DNA from: Gemmatimonadota bacterium
GTDB taxonomy: Bacteria > Gemmatimonadota > Gemmatimonadetes > Gemmatimonadales > Gemmatimonadaceae
Direction of reading: 5' to 3'
Assembly (NCBI GenBank): GCA_016704465.1
Contig: JADJAD010000014.1
Coordinates: 1-64,000, forward strand
Length of the DNA: 64,000 nucleotides
Shown here in pieces: positions 34,051-42,198 of this stretch. Numbering within the stretch: position 1 is the stretch's first letter; every line of letters begins with the position of its first letter. The position numbers were made by a program, and so were the translations under genes. The notes under the pieces are model-generated. The model was not told where the DNA came from. It saw only the letters and a list, made by a program, of their open reading frames with translations, and did not search any database.

Positions 34051-35431
34051 AGCTCCCCACGCTCGTCGAGGCCACCGGGAGTGATCGACCGATCCGGACG
34101 GGAGGACGCACCGCGGCGACGTCCACCACCCCGAGCGCCGTCGCCCGGAAATCGTAGTCGTCCACCACCTCGTCGAGGCGCACCTCGAGCAGCGTCCCTG
34201 CCGGTGCGTCGGTGGCGACCCACGTCACGCCATCGATGTCGTCACCCTGGGCTTCGAGTCGGGCCTGCGCCAGGCCGTCTCCGTCGGCCGGGCGATCGAC
34301 CAGGGCATGCACGCGCCGGCCCAACCACGACTCGTACCGCTCGGCGGTGATGAGGCGCTGCAGCTCCTGCACGCGTTCGAGTCGCTCGCGCTTGACCTCC
34401 TCGGGCACGTCGTCGGGCATGTCGTACGCCGACGTCCCCTCCTGCGCCGAGTAGGTAAAGGCCCCCACCCGCTCGAGCTGCACTTCCTCGAGGAAGTCGA
34501 GCAGCTCCTGGAACTCGGCGTCCGTCTCACCCGGGAAGCCCACGATGACCGTCGTGCGAATGGCCACTCCGGGAATGCGGTCGCGCAACGCCCGCAGCCG
34601 CTCCCGCTGCTTCGCCTTCCGTTCGGGACGTCGCATGCGGGCGAGGACCGTATCGGCCGCGTGCTGCATGGGGATGTCGAGGTAGCGCACGATGCGCGGC
34701 TCGCGCGCAATGAGGTCGAGCATCGCCGGGGTCAGGCCGGCGCTGTAGATGTACAGCAGGCGATACCAGGGGACCGTGGTCTCGCGCAGCAGGGCCTGCA
34801 GCAGCTCGGGGAGGCCGTTGCCGTCGCGCACGTCGCGACCGTAGTGCGCCAGGTCTTGCGCCACGAGGTTGATCTCCCGCGCCCCCTGCATCTCCAGCAG
34901 CTGCGCCTCGCGCACCACGTCGTCGAGCGTGAACGAGCGATGCCGTCCCCGCATCAGCGGGATGGCGCAGAACGCGCACCCGTGGTCGCACCCCTCGCTG
35001 ATCTTGAGGTAGCGCACGTGCGGCAGGTCGCCGGCATAGAGGCGCACCCCGGGATGCGCGAGCAGCGGGGCATCGTCGAGCAGCCCGCGCGCCTCGAGTT
35101 CCGGGATGAGGCGCGCACTCTCGGTCGTGCCGAGAAAGAGGTCGACCTCGGGAAGCGACTCGGCCAGCTCCGCCTTGTGTCGCTCCACCATGCAGCCGAC
35201 GGCGGCCACCAGCCGGCACCGTCCGCCGTCCTTGCGACTGGATGCGTCGAGGATCGCCTCGAGCGACTCGCGCTTGGCCGCATCGATGAAGCCGCAGGTG
35301 TTGACGACGATCACGTCGGCGTCGTCCATCGAGTCCGACCGTTCGCCACCGTGGGCCGTCAACTCGGCGATGTATCGCTCCGAGTCCACCGTGTTCTTGT
35401 CGCACCCGAGGGTGAGCACAGCGAACTTCAT
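34040..35431 (-). CDS. rimO: Ribosomal protein uS12 methylthiotransferase RimO
   Basis: RimO is a radical-SAM enzyme that thiomethylates an aspartate of uS12. In 463 residues the N-terminal UPF0004 domain has Cys in TLGCDKNTVDSE, VNTCGFID and VGCMVERH. The radical-SAM CxxxCxxC is SEGCDHGCAFCAIP, and LDIPMQHAADTVLARMRRP is RimO-like rather than MiaB-like. A C-terminal TRAM domain follows. ATG 35431 lies 1 base after the stop of the upstream dehydrogenase. Confidence 0.94.
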   Translation of the reverse strand: MKFAVLTLGCDKNTVDSERYIAELTAHGGERSDSMDDADVIVVNTCGFIDAAKRESLEAILDASSRKDGGRCRLVAAVGCMVERHKAELAESLPEVDLFLGTTESARLIPELEARGLLDDAPLLAHPGVRLYAGDLPHVRYLKISEGCDHGCAFCAIPLMRGRHRSFTLDDVVREAQLLEMQGAREINLVAQDLAHYGRDVRDGNGLPELLQALLRETTVPWYRLLYIYSAGLTPAMLDLIAREPRIVRYLDIPMQHAADTVLARMRRPERKAKQRERLRALRDRIPGVAIRTTVIVGFPGETDAEFQELLDFLEEVQLERVGAFTYSAQEGTSAYDMPDDVPEEVKRERLERVQELQRLITAERYESWLGRRVHALVDRPADGDGLAQARLEAQGDDIDGVTWVATDAPAGTLLEVRLDEVVDDYDFRATALGVVDVAAVRPPVRIGRSLPVASTSVGSFGR

Positions 35432-35432
35432 T

Positions 35433-36392
35433 TCAGTACTGCCGAGCGCGGTCGACCAGCCACCTGGTGGATTCGCCCCGTTCGAAGGCCGCAAGGCATT
35501 CCAGGAACCCCGCGGCGGCACCGTCGATCGTCGTCAGTCCACTGATGTGCGGCGAGATCATGACGCGGGTATCCTGCCAGAGCGGAGATTCGAGCGGCAG
35601 CGGCTCCTCCTGGAACACATCCAGGGCCGCCCCCTTCAGCCAGCCCTTGTCCAGCGCGTCGGGAATCGCTCCTTCGTCGACCACCGCCCCGCGTCCCGCG
35701 TTGATCAGGATCGCGCCGCGACACGACATCATGACCTCGCGGCTGATCAGGCCGCGCGTGCGGGCCGTGAGTGGGAGCGTGACGACGAGCCAGTCGGCGA
35801 TTGCCGCCACGTCCTTCAAGGCAGAGACCTCGGCCATCGTCGAGAAGACGCTCGCATCGCCCTCGCCCGTGCGCGACACGCCATACACTCGGCATCCCAT
35901 CGCCGCGAAGTGGCGACCGACGTGCGTCCCCACGTCGCCGGTGCCGACGATGACCGCCTTGCTCCCTCGCAGGGTGGCGATGTCGCGCGGGGCCCAGCGG
36001 TGCAGTCGCTGGCACTGGGCCAGGTCAACCAACTGTTGGGAGAAGGCGAGGGCGCGCGCCAGTGCCCACTCGGCGATCATCGGGCCGAAGGATTCGGAGG
36101 AGCGCGTCAGCAGCAGGTCGGCCGGGAGTTCGTCGGGATAGAGCCACGAATCGACACCCGCCCCCGTACAGTGCACCCAGCGGATATTTCCCATGGACGG
36201 CAGCGGCGGCCGCTTGAAGCCGACGTAGCCTTCGCCCCAGGCCAGGTCGTCGGCGGTCAGGTCGGTGTACCTGTTGCCGCGAAACTCGAGGTCGGGGCGC
36301 GCGGCGCGCAGGGCCTGTTCCAGCTCAGCATGGGCATTGGCCCCGATGACGATGCGGCGCGGGGCGAAGGGAACGGCGCTTGGGGAGGTCAT
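35433..36392 (-). CDS. D-2-hydroxyacid dehydrogenase family protein
   Basis: This is a 319-residue NAD-dependent dehydrogenase. The nucleotide-binding motif VIVGTGDVGTHVGRHFAAMG has GxGxxG, followed by the typical LPLTARTRGLI, INAGRGAVVDEGAI and DVFQEEPLP. A His-bearing ISPHISGL completes the catalytic Arg/Glu/His set. The substrate is unknown and could be glyoxylate or hydroxypyruvate. It is the first gene of the eight-gene minus-strand block, with rimO 1 base behind. Confidence 0.9.
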   Translation of the reverse strand: MTSPSAVPFAPRRIVIGANAHAELEQALRAARPDLEFRGNRYTDLTADDLAWGEGYVGFKRPPLPSMGNIRWVHCTGAGVDSWLYPDELPADLLLTRSSESFGPMIAEWALARALAFSQQLVDLAQCQRLHRWAPRDIATLRGSKAVIVGTGDVGTHVGRHFAAMGCRVYGVSRTGEGDASVFSTMAEVSALKDVAAIADWLVVTLPLTARTRGLISREVMMSCRGAILINAGRGAVVDEGAIPDALDKGWLKGAALDVFQEEPLPLESPLWQDTRVMISPHISGLTTIDGAAAGFLECLAAFERGESTRWLVDRARQY

Positions 36393-36743
36393 GGGACGAC
36401 GACAGGAGCCACGTGGCTGACGGTGCCGAGGCGCACACGCCCGCTGCTCAAAGCTAACCGATGCCGCGAGGCGGCGACGCGGGCGAGCGGTGCGGCCAGC
36501 GATGCAGCGAGTGACGCGGCGAGTGACGCGGCGAGTGACGCGGCGAGTGACGCGGTGAGTGACGCGGTGAGTGACGCGGCGAGTGACGCGGTGAGTGACG
36601 TGGTGAACTCGCGGTGCTCGCGGATGACCGGTGTCCCGGACACGGAACGCTCCCTCGTCCCAACGGAATCTCGGCGACGGTGAGCCCTGAGCCCGTGGGT
36701 TTGTGCGTGTTTTCGCAGACTCACTTCAGGCGGAGAATGGCTC
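36393..36743. other. Divergent intergenic region with minisatellite
   Basis: These 351 bases separate the dehydrogenase (minus) from the BIG2 lipoprotein (plus). The centre is the 12-bp repeat at 36492-36611. The right end has GGAG at 36730-36733, about 10 bases before ATG 36744. No gene or clear promoter box is visible. The open frames crossing it exist only because the 12-bp unit lacks stop codons. Confidence 0.7.
36492..36611. repeat. 12-bp tandem repeat, 8 good copies plus 2 degenerate
   Basis: GCGGCGAGTGAC repeats from 36504 to 36599 with only C/T and G/A changes, flanked by one degenerate unit on each side. It lies in the divergent promoter region. Confidence 0.92.
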
Positions 36744-38747
36744 ATGAGCCAGAAGATGCTGTGCGTGGTCGCCCTGGTCTCCCTTGCGGCGTGCGGCGGT
36801 GGTGGAGTCGACAAGCCCGTGGCGCCGCCCCCCCCGCCCCCGCCGCCGCCAGCACCGGTCGCGACGGTGACCATCTCCCCGGCCACGGTGACACTGACGC
36901 TCACCCAGACCTCGCAGCTGACCGCGGCGACGCTCGACGCGAACGGTGGTGCGCTTGCCGGCCGCACCGTGACCTGGAGCAGCGGCTCGGCGAATGTGGC
37001 CACGGTCAATTCGAGCGGACTCGTCACCGCCGTCGCGGCGGGTACGGCTCAGATTTCGGCCACGTCGGAGGGGAAGACCGGGACCGCCTCCGTCGTGGTG
37101 CAGCTTGCCGTCGCGCGCGTGGGGCTCGACACGACGGCGCGATCGATGGTGCCGGGTGAGAGCGCGCAGCTTCGTGCCATCGCACTGAGCGACGCTGGCG
37201 ACTCCCTGCAGAATCGGCCGGTGGCCTGGACGAGCGGTACGGCCGCGGTGGCAAGGATCAGCGCAGCAGGCCTGCTGAGCGCAGTTGCCCCCGGCACCAC
37301 CGTGGTGACGGCTACGGTCGAAGGCAAGACCGCCACGAAGCCCATCACGGTCAGGGACGGCGGCCTCGTCGGAGGGACCGGAACTTCGGTCATCAACGGG
37401 GCGAGCGGAGCTCTGCGTATCGAAGTCCCAGCCGGGGCAGCGCCCGCCGGGTTGAAGATCTCCGTCGATACGTCCTCGACCCTTCCGGCAGCGCTCCCCG
37501 AGCGCAGCTGGGCCATAGGGAAGACGCTCTACAAGCTCGGCCCCGACGGCACGCAGTTCGCCAGTCCGGTCACGGTCACGATGACGTACGATCCCGCGAC
37601 GCTCCCTGGCTGGGTGCTCCCGGGGGATCTGGGCATGCAGCGGTGGGACGGTGCGAAGTGGCAGGGGCTGACGAACGTTTCCGTGGATACGGCCAAGCGG
37701 ACGATCTCGGGACAAACGATGGGGTTCAGCACCTTCGGCTTCATCGGCAGCCTTCCCCCCGCGGTCATAACACCCTCGCCCGGGAGCGTGAACTACAACC
37801 AGCGCTTTGTGGATTTCACCGCCTCGGTCCCTGGCCACGCCGGCACCAATTTCCTGTGGGCCTGGTCGACGACCGGATCGAACGGCTCGATCATCACGTC
37901 AGCGGGAAACACGGGGCAGTACGCGAGCTCGAGTCCCGTCCTGCCCGAGGGCGCGCTCGACCTGGTGACGGTCGATGTGAGTGCGCCGGTGTTTCTCGGC
38001 GGCCCCTACATCCCGATGTCGCAAGCCACGGCGAAGGTGGATAGCAAGCTGGCGCTCTCGTTTGAGTACAACCCTCCGTCGCAGAAATTGCCCTTCGACA
38101 CCGTCTCGAATCTGCAGGTGCTCGCGCGGAATCCCGATGGCACGATCTACCAGAGCCCCGACCTGTTCTTCGAGTATGACTTCACGACGTACGCGGGCGA
38201 CGTCAATCAAGCCAAGGGAGTCCGCGTGCAGGACGATCGGCCGACGTACACGACCTGGCCGGCCAAGCAGCAAGTCCCGCTTCCGCCGCGCGGCGAGAAG
38301 CTCACGGTCACCTTCTCCATTCGGGAGTGGGACTTTGTGGGCGTCACCAGGACCGTGCGAGGCTTCAAGCAACTCGGCAGCGCCGTCGCGTTCGTCGAGA
38401 TCGGCAAGGATACGTACGTCGGTCGCTTTCAGGTGGTGACGCTGCCGAGTGGGACGGGCGGGTGCGTCTCGGCGAACGTGTACGTGCCCAAGGCGACGCC
38501 CGCGCCCATGATGTATAACCTGACCGTGAAGTCGATCCACGATCCCGGTGGAGTGGGTTCGCAGTTTGTCAAATCGTTCTCTGGCGCGACGTCGTCGGGA
38601 CCCTATCAGGTCGTGGACGCCGGGACGGAATTCCGCATCACCCTCGCGTCGGGATGCGCGCAGAGCCCGTCTGCCGTGACCTGCAGGCAGAACCTCTACA
38701 AGACGAACTTCGGCAACGCCGATATCGAGAGTCTGATCGTGCCGTAG
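36744..38747 (+). CDS. BIG2 (Ig-like) domain lipoprotein
   Basis: This predicted surface or periplasmic lipoprotein has 667 residues. The lipobox LAAC is followed by GGGG and a run of nine prolines as a spacer. Two BIG2 domains follow at about 40-120 (TVTISPATVTLTLTQTSQL, ATVNSSGLVTAVAAGTAQIS) and 125-205 (VARISAAGLLSAVAPGTTVV). A ZU5-like region comes next (GALRIEVPAGAAPAGLKISVD, YKLGPDGTQFASPVTVTMTYD). The remaining 350 residues are beta-rich and unrecognised. It is probably adhesive or structural. It is monocistronic, followed by a hairpin. Confidence 0.82.
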   Translation: MSQKMLCVVALVSLAACGGGGVDKPVAPPPPPPPPPAPVATVTISPATVTLTLTQTSQLTAATLDANGGALAGRTVTWSSGSANVATVNSSGLVTAVAAGTAQISATSEGKTGTASVVVQLAVARVGLDTTARSMVPGESAQLRAIALSDAGDSLQNRPVAWTSGTAAVARISAAGLLSAVAPGTTVVTATVEGKTATKPITVRDGGLVGGTGTSVINGASGALRIEVPAGAAPAGLKISVDTSSTLPAALPERSWAIGKTLYKLGPDGTQFASPVTVTMTYDPATLPGWVLPGDLGMQRWDGAKWQGLTNVSVDTAKRTISGQTMGFSTFGFIGSLPPAVITPSPGSVNYNQRFVDFTASVPGHAGTNFLWAWSTTGSNGSIITSAGNTGQYASSSPVLPEGALDLVTVDVSAPVFLGGPYIPMSQATAKVDSKLALSFEYNPPSQKLPFDTVSNLQVLARNPDGTIYQSPDLFFEYDFTTYAGDVNQAKGVRVQDDRPTYTTWPAKQQVPLPPRGEKLTVTFSIREWDFVGVTRTVRGFKQLGSAVAFVEIGKDTYVGRFQVVTLPSGTGGCVSANVYVPKATPAPMMYNLTVKSIHDPGGVGSQFVKSFSGATSSGPYQVVDAGTEFRITLASGCAQSPSAVTCRQNLYKTNFGNADIESLIVP

Positions 38748-38758
38748 GGTGTGCGATC

Positions 38759-38788
38759 GCCGCGTGTGCAGTGGGCGGTACACGCGGC
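38759..38788 (+). terminator. Hairpin after the BIG2 lipoprotein gene
   Basis: GCCGCGTGT pairs perfectly over 9 bp with ACACGCGGC around a 12-base loop, starting 12 bases after the stop. There is no U-tract. It sits between convergent genes. Confidence 0.6.
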
Positions 38789-38905
38789 GCTGTAGGGCGT
38801 CTGCTGCTGGCGGGTGGACGCGCCGGGCTGGTCCAGCACGAGGCGACGCGGTGGTGCGTGCATTGCGAGCGCCCCCACACAACGCACGACCGCTGCAGCG
38901 CGAGC

Positions 38906-39406
38906 CTAGCGGTAGTTCCCGAACTTGAGCTCGACGCCGAAGTCCGTGGAGCGGAGAAGGGCAATGGCGAGTTGGAGATCGTCCCTGGACGGCGAGCTGA
39001 CGCGCACCTGCTCGCCCTGGATCGATGCCTGGACCTTCTTGAGCTTCGCCTCCTTGATGGTCGCCGAGACTTTCTTGGCCGTCTCGGTATCGAGCGACAT
39101 CTTGAGCCCGATCTCCTTGCGCACGGTATCGCCGCCGGCGGGGAGCGTCTCGCCCTCGTCGAGGTTCTTCACCGGCACGCCGCGCTTGATCAACTTGCTC
39201 TGCAGGATGTCGAAGAGGGCGCGCATCCTGAAGTCGTCGTCGGCCACGAGGACGAGCTTTCCCGTGGCACGGGTGAACTCGATCGCCGCCTTCGATCCCT
39301 TGAAGTCGTAGCGGGTGGCGACCTCCTTCCCGGCCTGATTGACGGCGTTGTCGACCTCCTGAAGGTCGACGCCCGTGGTCACGTCGAAGGAATTGGTATC
39401 AGCCAT
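38906..39406 (-). CDS. yajQ: YajQ family nucleotide-binding protein
   Basis: This is a 166-residue YajQ-type protein: FDVTTGVDLQEVDNAVNQA, RYDFKGSKAAIEF and the end TDFGVELKFGNYR. Members bind nucleotides, and in Xanthomonas a homologue binds cyclic di-GMP. HD-GYP and related signalling genes elsewhere in the window make a cyclic-di-GMP link possible but unproven. It stands alone on the minus strand. Confidence 0.94.
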   Translation of the reverse strand: MADTNSFDVTTGVDLQEVDNAVNQAGKEVATRYDFKGSKAAIEFTRATGKLVLVADDDFRMRALFDILQSKLIKRGVPVKNLDEGETLPAGGDTVRKEIGLKMSLDTETAKKVSATIKEAKLKKVQASIQGEQVRVSSPSRDDLQLAIALLRSTDFGVELKFGNYR

Positions 39407-39459
39407 GGTGTCGTGCGTCGCTCATGCATGTCGCGTAGGAGGCGGCGGGAGCCGCCGGG

Positions 39460-39930
39460 TCAGCGCTCGCGATCGGGGCGGAACGCGAGGTCGAAGGCCA
39501 GCCAGAGCAGCTTGGAGATCGGGTACAGCAGGATGGGGGCGATCGCCATTCCGATCGGTGCGCCCACCTGAATCCCGTCCCACGGGACGGCCGGCCAGAG
39601 GAAGACCAGCACCGCGACGAACAGTGCCGCGAACAGGAGTTCCGAGAGCACCAGGTTGAACATCATGCCGCCGATGAAGTAGTCCGGTTCACCGCGCTCC
39701 AGCGGGCGGCCGCAGTCGCCGCAGGATTCGCGCATCCGGAACCAGCTCTCCTGCACCGGCCCTCCGCCGCAGTTGGGGCAGCGCAGCAGGAGCGCCCGCC
39801 CGACCAGCCGCATCAACCGCCCGAACTTCGGGACCGACATCTCGAGATGTTCGTTCGCATCCCGCAGCCGATGCGGCTCCGAGTTCCCCTGCCGTCCCGC
39901 GTCCGCCTTCGGTCGCGCGTCGCCCCGCAT
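39460..39930 (-). CDS. DUF983 family zinc-ribbon membrane protein
   Basis: This protein has 156 residues from ATG 39930. That ATG lies 1 base after the sigma gene's TAG, so coupling is likely. ATG 39840 is an alternative that removes a polar N-terminus. A zinc ribbon (RCPNCGGGPV ... SCGDCGRPLE) precedes EPDYFIGGMMFNLVLSELLF and two membrane helices, the DUF983 pattern. The function is unknown. Members are often near cytochrome or membrane biogenesis genes, which is not the case here. Confidence 0.82.
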   Translation of the reverse strand: MRGDARPKADAGRQGNSEPHRLRDANEHLEMSVPKFGRLMRLVGRALLLRCPNCGGGPVQESWFRMRESCGDCGRPLERGEPDYFIGGMMFNLVLSELLFAALFVAVLVFLWPAVPWDGIQVGAPIGMAIAPILLYPISKLLWLAFDLAFRPDRER

Positions 39931-39931
39931 G

Positions 39932-40795
39932 CTACCCAATGTACGATTCCAGGGCGCGGGCGCGCGAGACGTGGCGCAGGCGGGAGAGCGCCTTTTCCTT
40001 GATCTGCCGGACGCGCTCGCGCGTGATGCCCAGCAGCGAGCCGATTTGCTCGAGCGTCATCGGTTCCTCGCCGTCCAGGCCGAAGTAGAGGCGCAGGATC
40101 TTGGACTCGCGCTCCTTGAGCGAGCCCAGCGCCTCCTCGATCGACTCCGTCAGCGCCTTCTCGAACGTCTGCTCGTCGGGCGTGGGATTGAGGTTGTCGG
40201 GCAGGTAGTCGAGCAGCTTGTTGTCTTCGCCCGGCGTGAGTGGCGCATCGAGGGAGAGATGCGCCTGCGAGATGGACATCGTCTTCGCGACCTCTTCCTC
40301 CGTGATGTCCATTCCTTCGGCGATTTCGGCGTGCGTCGCCTCGCGCCCGAGCTCCTGCAACAGCGAGTTGGCCCGCTTGCCGATCCGGTGCAGCGTCCCG
40401 GCCCGGTTGAGCGGCACCCGCACGATACGCGACTGCTCGGCGAGGGCCTGGAGGATCGCCTGACGAATCCACCACACGGCGTAGGAGATGAACTTGATCC
40501 CCTTCGTCTCGTCGAACTTGTGCGCCGCGCGTATGAGCCCGAGGTTGCCCTCGTTGATCAGGTCGGAGAGCGACACGCCCTGGTTCTGGTACTTCTTGGC
40601 GACCGAGACGACGAACCGCAGGTTGGAGCGCACGAGCTTGTCGAGTGCTTCCTGGTCCCCGACGCGGATCTTCTGTGCCAGCTCTACCTCATCCTCACGG
40701 GTAATCAGCGGATAGGCGCTGATGTCTCGCAGGTACTGGTCGAGCGACCCTTCGTCGTATGACGACTTCTTCGAAGCTATGCGTCCTGCAGCCAC
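39932..40795 (-). CDS. rpoD: RNA polymerase sigma factor, RpoD/SigA type
   Basis: At 287 residues, this is a short housekeeping-type sigma factor like those of Bacteroidota. Region 1.2 is SLDQYLRDISAYPLITREDEVELA. Region 2 has NLRFVVSVAKKYQNQGVSLSDLINEGNLGLIRAAHKFD and the -10 recognising YAVWWIRQAI. Region 3 is present, and region 4 has TLEQIGSLLGITRERVRQIKEKAL. There is no region 1.1. It may be the principal sigma, but a second group-2 factor cannot be excluded from this window. DUF983 follows. Confidence 0.9.
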   Translation of the reverse strand: MAAGRIASKKSSYDEGSLDQYLRDISAYPLITREDEVELAQKIRVGDQEALDKLVRSNLRFVVSVAKKYQNQGVSLSDLINEGNLGLIRAAHKFDETKGIKFISYAVWWIRQAILQALAEQSRIVRVPLNRAGTLHRIGKRANSLLQELGREATHAEIAEGMDITEEEVAKTMSISQAHLSLDAPLTPGEDNKLLDYLPDNLNPTPDEQTFEKALTESIEEALGSLKERESKILRLYFGLDGEEPMTLEQIGSLLGITRERVRQIKEKALSRLRHVSRARALESYIG

Positions 40796-40872
40796 AGGGG
40801 CTCCTGATGAACGGCGGTCGGGGATCGCTGGGGCATCGCCGACAGGAGAATACGTCGACTCACAAACGGAAA

Positions 40873-41652
40873 CTAGCGGACGCGATCGCCGAGGCGCTGC
40901 CAGCGCACGCGCGTGAGGAAGTCGAGACGGGCCGACGAGTCGGGGACGTAGCTGTAATAGACCACCATCGGCTGCCCCCGCACGAGGGAGTCGGGGACGA
41001 AACCCCAGTAGCGCGAATCGAGGGAGTTGTCCCGGTTGTCGCCGAGCACGAACAGGTGATCGCGCGGCACGACGAGCGGGCCCCAGTTGTTGCGCGAGGG
41101 GTGATAGGACATCGAGGCCGACGCAGTCCGGACGACGTAGTCACGTTGCCAGCGAAACTCCTCGCCGGCAGGGTCGGCCCCTGGATCGGTGTGCCGGACA
41201 TAGGCCTCCTGCAGCCGCACCCCGTTCCGCAGCAGGATCCCCTCGGTCATGGAGAGCGTGTCGCCGGACACACCCACCAGGCGCTTCACCATGTTCGTGT
41301 TGTGATCCGACGGCCACTGGAAGACGACCACGTCGCCGCGGGCCGGTGTGCGCACGGCAGGGAGCCGCTTCCCGGTAAACGGGATCTCCGCACCGTAGAC
41401 GAGCTTGTTGACGAGGAGGAAATCGCCCACCAGGAGCGTCCCTTCCATGCTTCCACTCGGGATCTTGAACGCCTCGACGACGAACGCGCGGATGAACAGG
41501 AAGAGCAGGACGGCCAACTGGAACGACTTGGCCCACTCCCACAGGAGGCCCAGGACGCGGGGGCTGCGCTCGTTGACGCGATCCAGCGCTGCGGCCCGCT
41601 CCGTCGGGGAGATCTCCACTCGTCCATCGGCCGGTGTCGGCACGGTCATCAT
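40873..41652 (-). CDS. lepB: Signal peptidase I
   Basis: This is the membrane-bound S26 peptidase that removes signal peptides, 259 residues. One N-terminal helix (LAVLLFLFIRAFVVEAF) is followed by the catalytic Ser in KIPSGSMEGTLLVGD, the Lys in NMVKRLVGVSGDTL and box E GDNRDNSLDSRYWG. ATG 41652 overlaps the upstream gene's TGA (ATGA). The sigma gene follows after 77 bases. Confidence 0.94.
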   Translation of the reverse strand: MMTVPTPADGRVEISPTERAAALDRVNERSPRVLGLLWEWAKSFQLAVLLFLFIRAFVVEAFKIPSGSMEGTLLVGDFLLVNKLVYGAEIPFTGKRLPAVRTPARGDVVVFQWPSDHNTNMVKRLVGVSGDTLSMTEGILLRNGVRLQEAYVRHTDPGADPAGEEFRWQRDYVVRTASASMSYHPSRNNWGPLVVPRDHLFVLGDNRDNSLDSRYWGFVPDSLVRGQPMVVYYSYVPDSSARLDFLTRVRWQRLGDRVR

Positions 41653-42020
41653 GTCCCCTCCGATCGGACGCTGACGCGCGCCCCGCTGGCGCTCGCGATC
41701 GACGGCAGGATCGCTCCAGCCGACGCCGGGACGTGCAGGGCGACCACGGTGTGTCGTCCCTCGGTCGCGGAGCCGACGTGATCGACCGCCACGTTCCGCC
41801 CCGCCAGCGCCCGCCGGACGCGCGATGCAAGATCTGGTGTCGAGGTGGCGGCAAAGACGGCGGTCACGCGCGCGGTCGGCTTGGCCGGCGCAGCGTCTGG
41901 CAGCGCGCCTAACGTGCGATCCACGACCTCGCGCACCAGCTGGGCGCGCACCGAGGTGCGGCCGAGCTTCTGCTCGACGCGGCGAATCAGGTCGTCTCGT
42001 TCGGAAGAGGACAACACCAT
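41649..42020 (-). CDS. Hypothetical protein upstream of lepB
   Basis: This is a 123-residue protein with no family I recognise. The first third is helical and charged (SSSERDDLIRRVEQKLG). The last part has a beta-alpha pattern (ARVTAVFAATSTPDLASRVRRAL, HTVVALHVPASAG) that looks like a small regulatory or ACT-like fold, though this is weak. ATG 42020 is chosen over a start at 42035. It overlaps lepB by the ATGA junction, so the two are coupled. The upstream 178 bases contain an unusual A/T patch (AATTAATTC at 42035-42043), a possible promoter. Confidence 0.6.
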   Translation of the reverse strand: MVLSSSERDDLIRRVEQKLGRTSVRAQLVREVVDRTLGALPDAAPAKPTARVTAVFAATSTPDLASRVRRALAGRNVAVDHVGSATEGRHTVVALHVPASAGAILPSIASASGARVSVRSEGT

Positions 42021-42198
42021 CAGAGTTCGGGGCAATTAATTCATGGCCCACACGACACGCAACCGCACGGTCGGGCGGGCGCGCATGACCAGGCCAGATC
42101 CCACGTCCACCCCACGACCACGACCATGCGCCACCGCACGAGTGGTTGCCGGCGCACCAGCACGCTGCAGCCGCCGACGCCCACCGGTGAGATCGCCG

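Noticed and set aside
36492..36611. CRISPR-like array
   Set aside because: Units are 12 bp and directly adjacent with no unique spacers, and no cas gene is present. It is a minisatellite.
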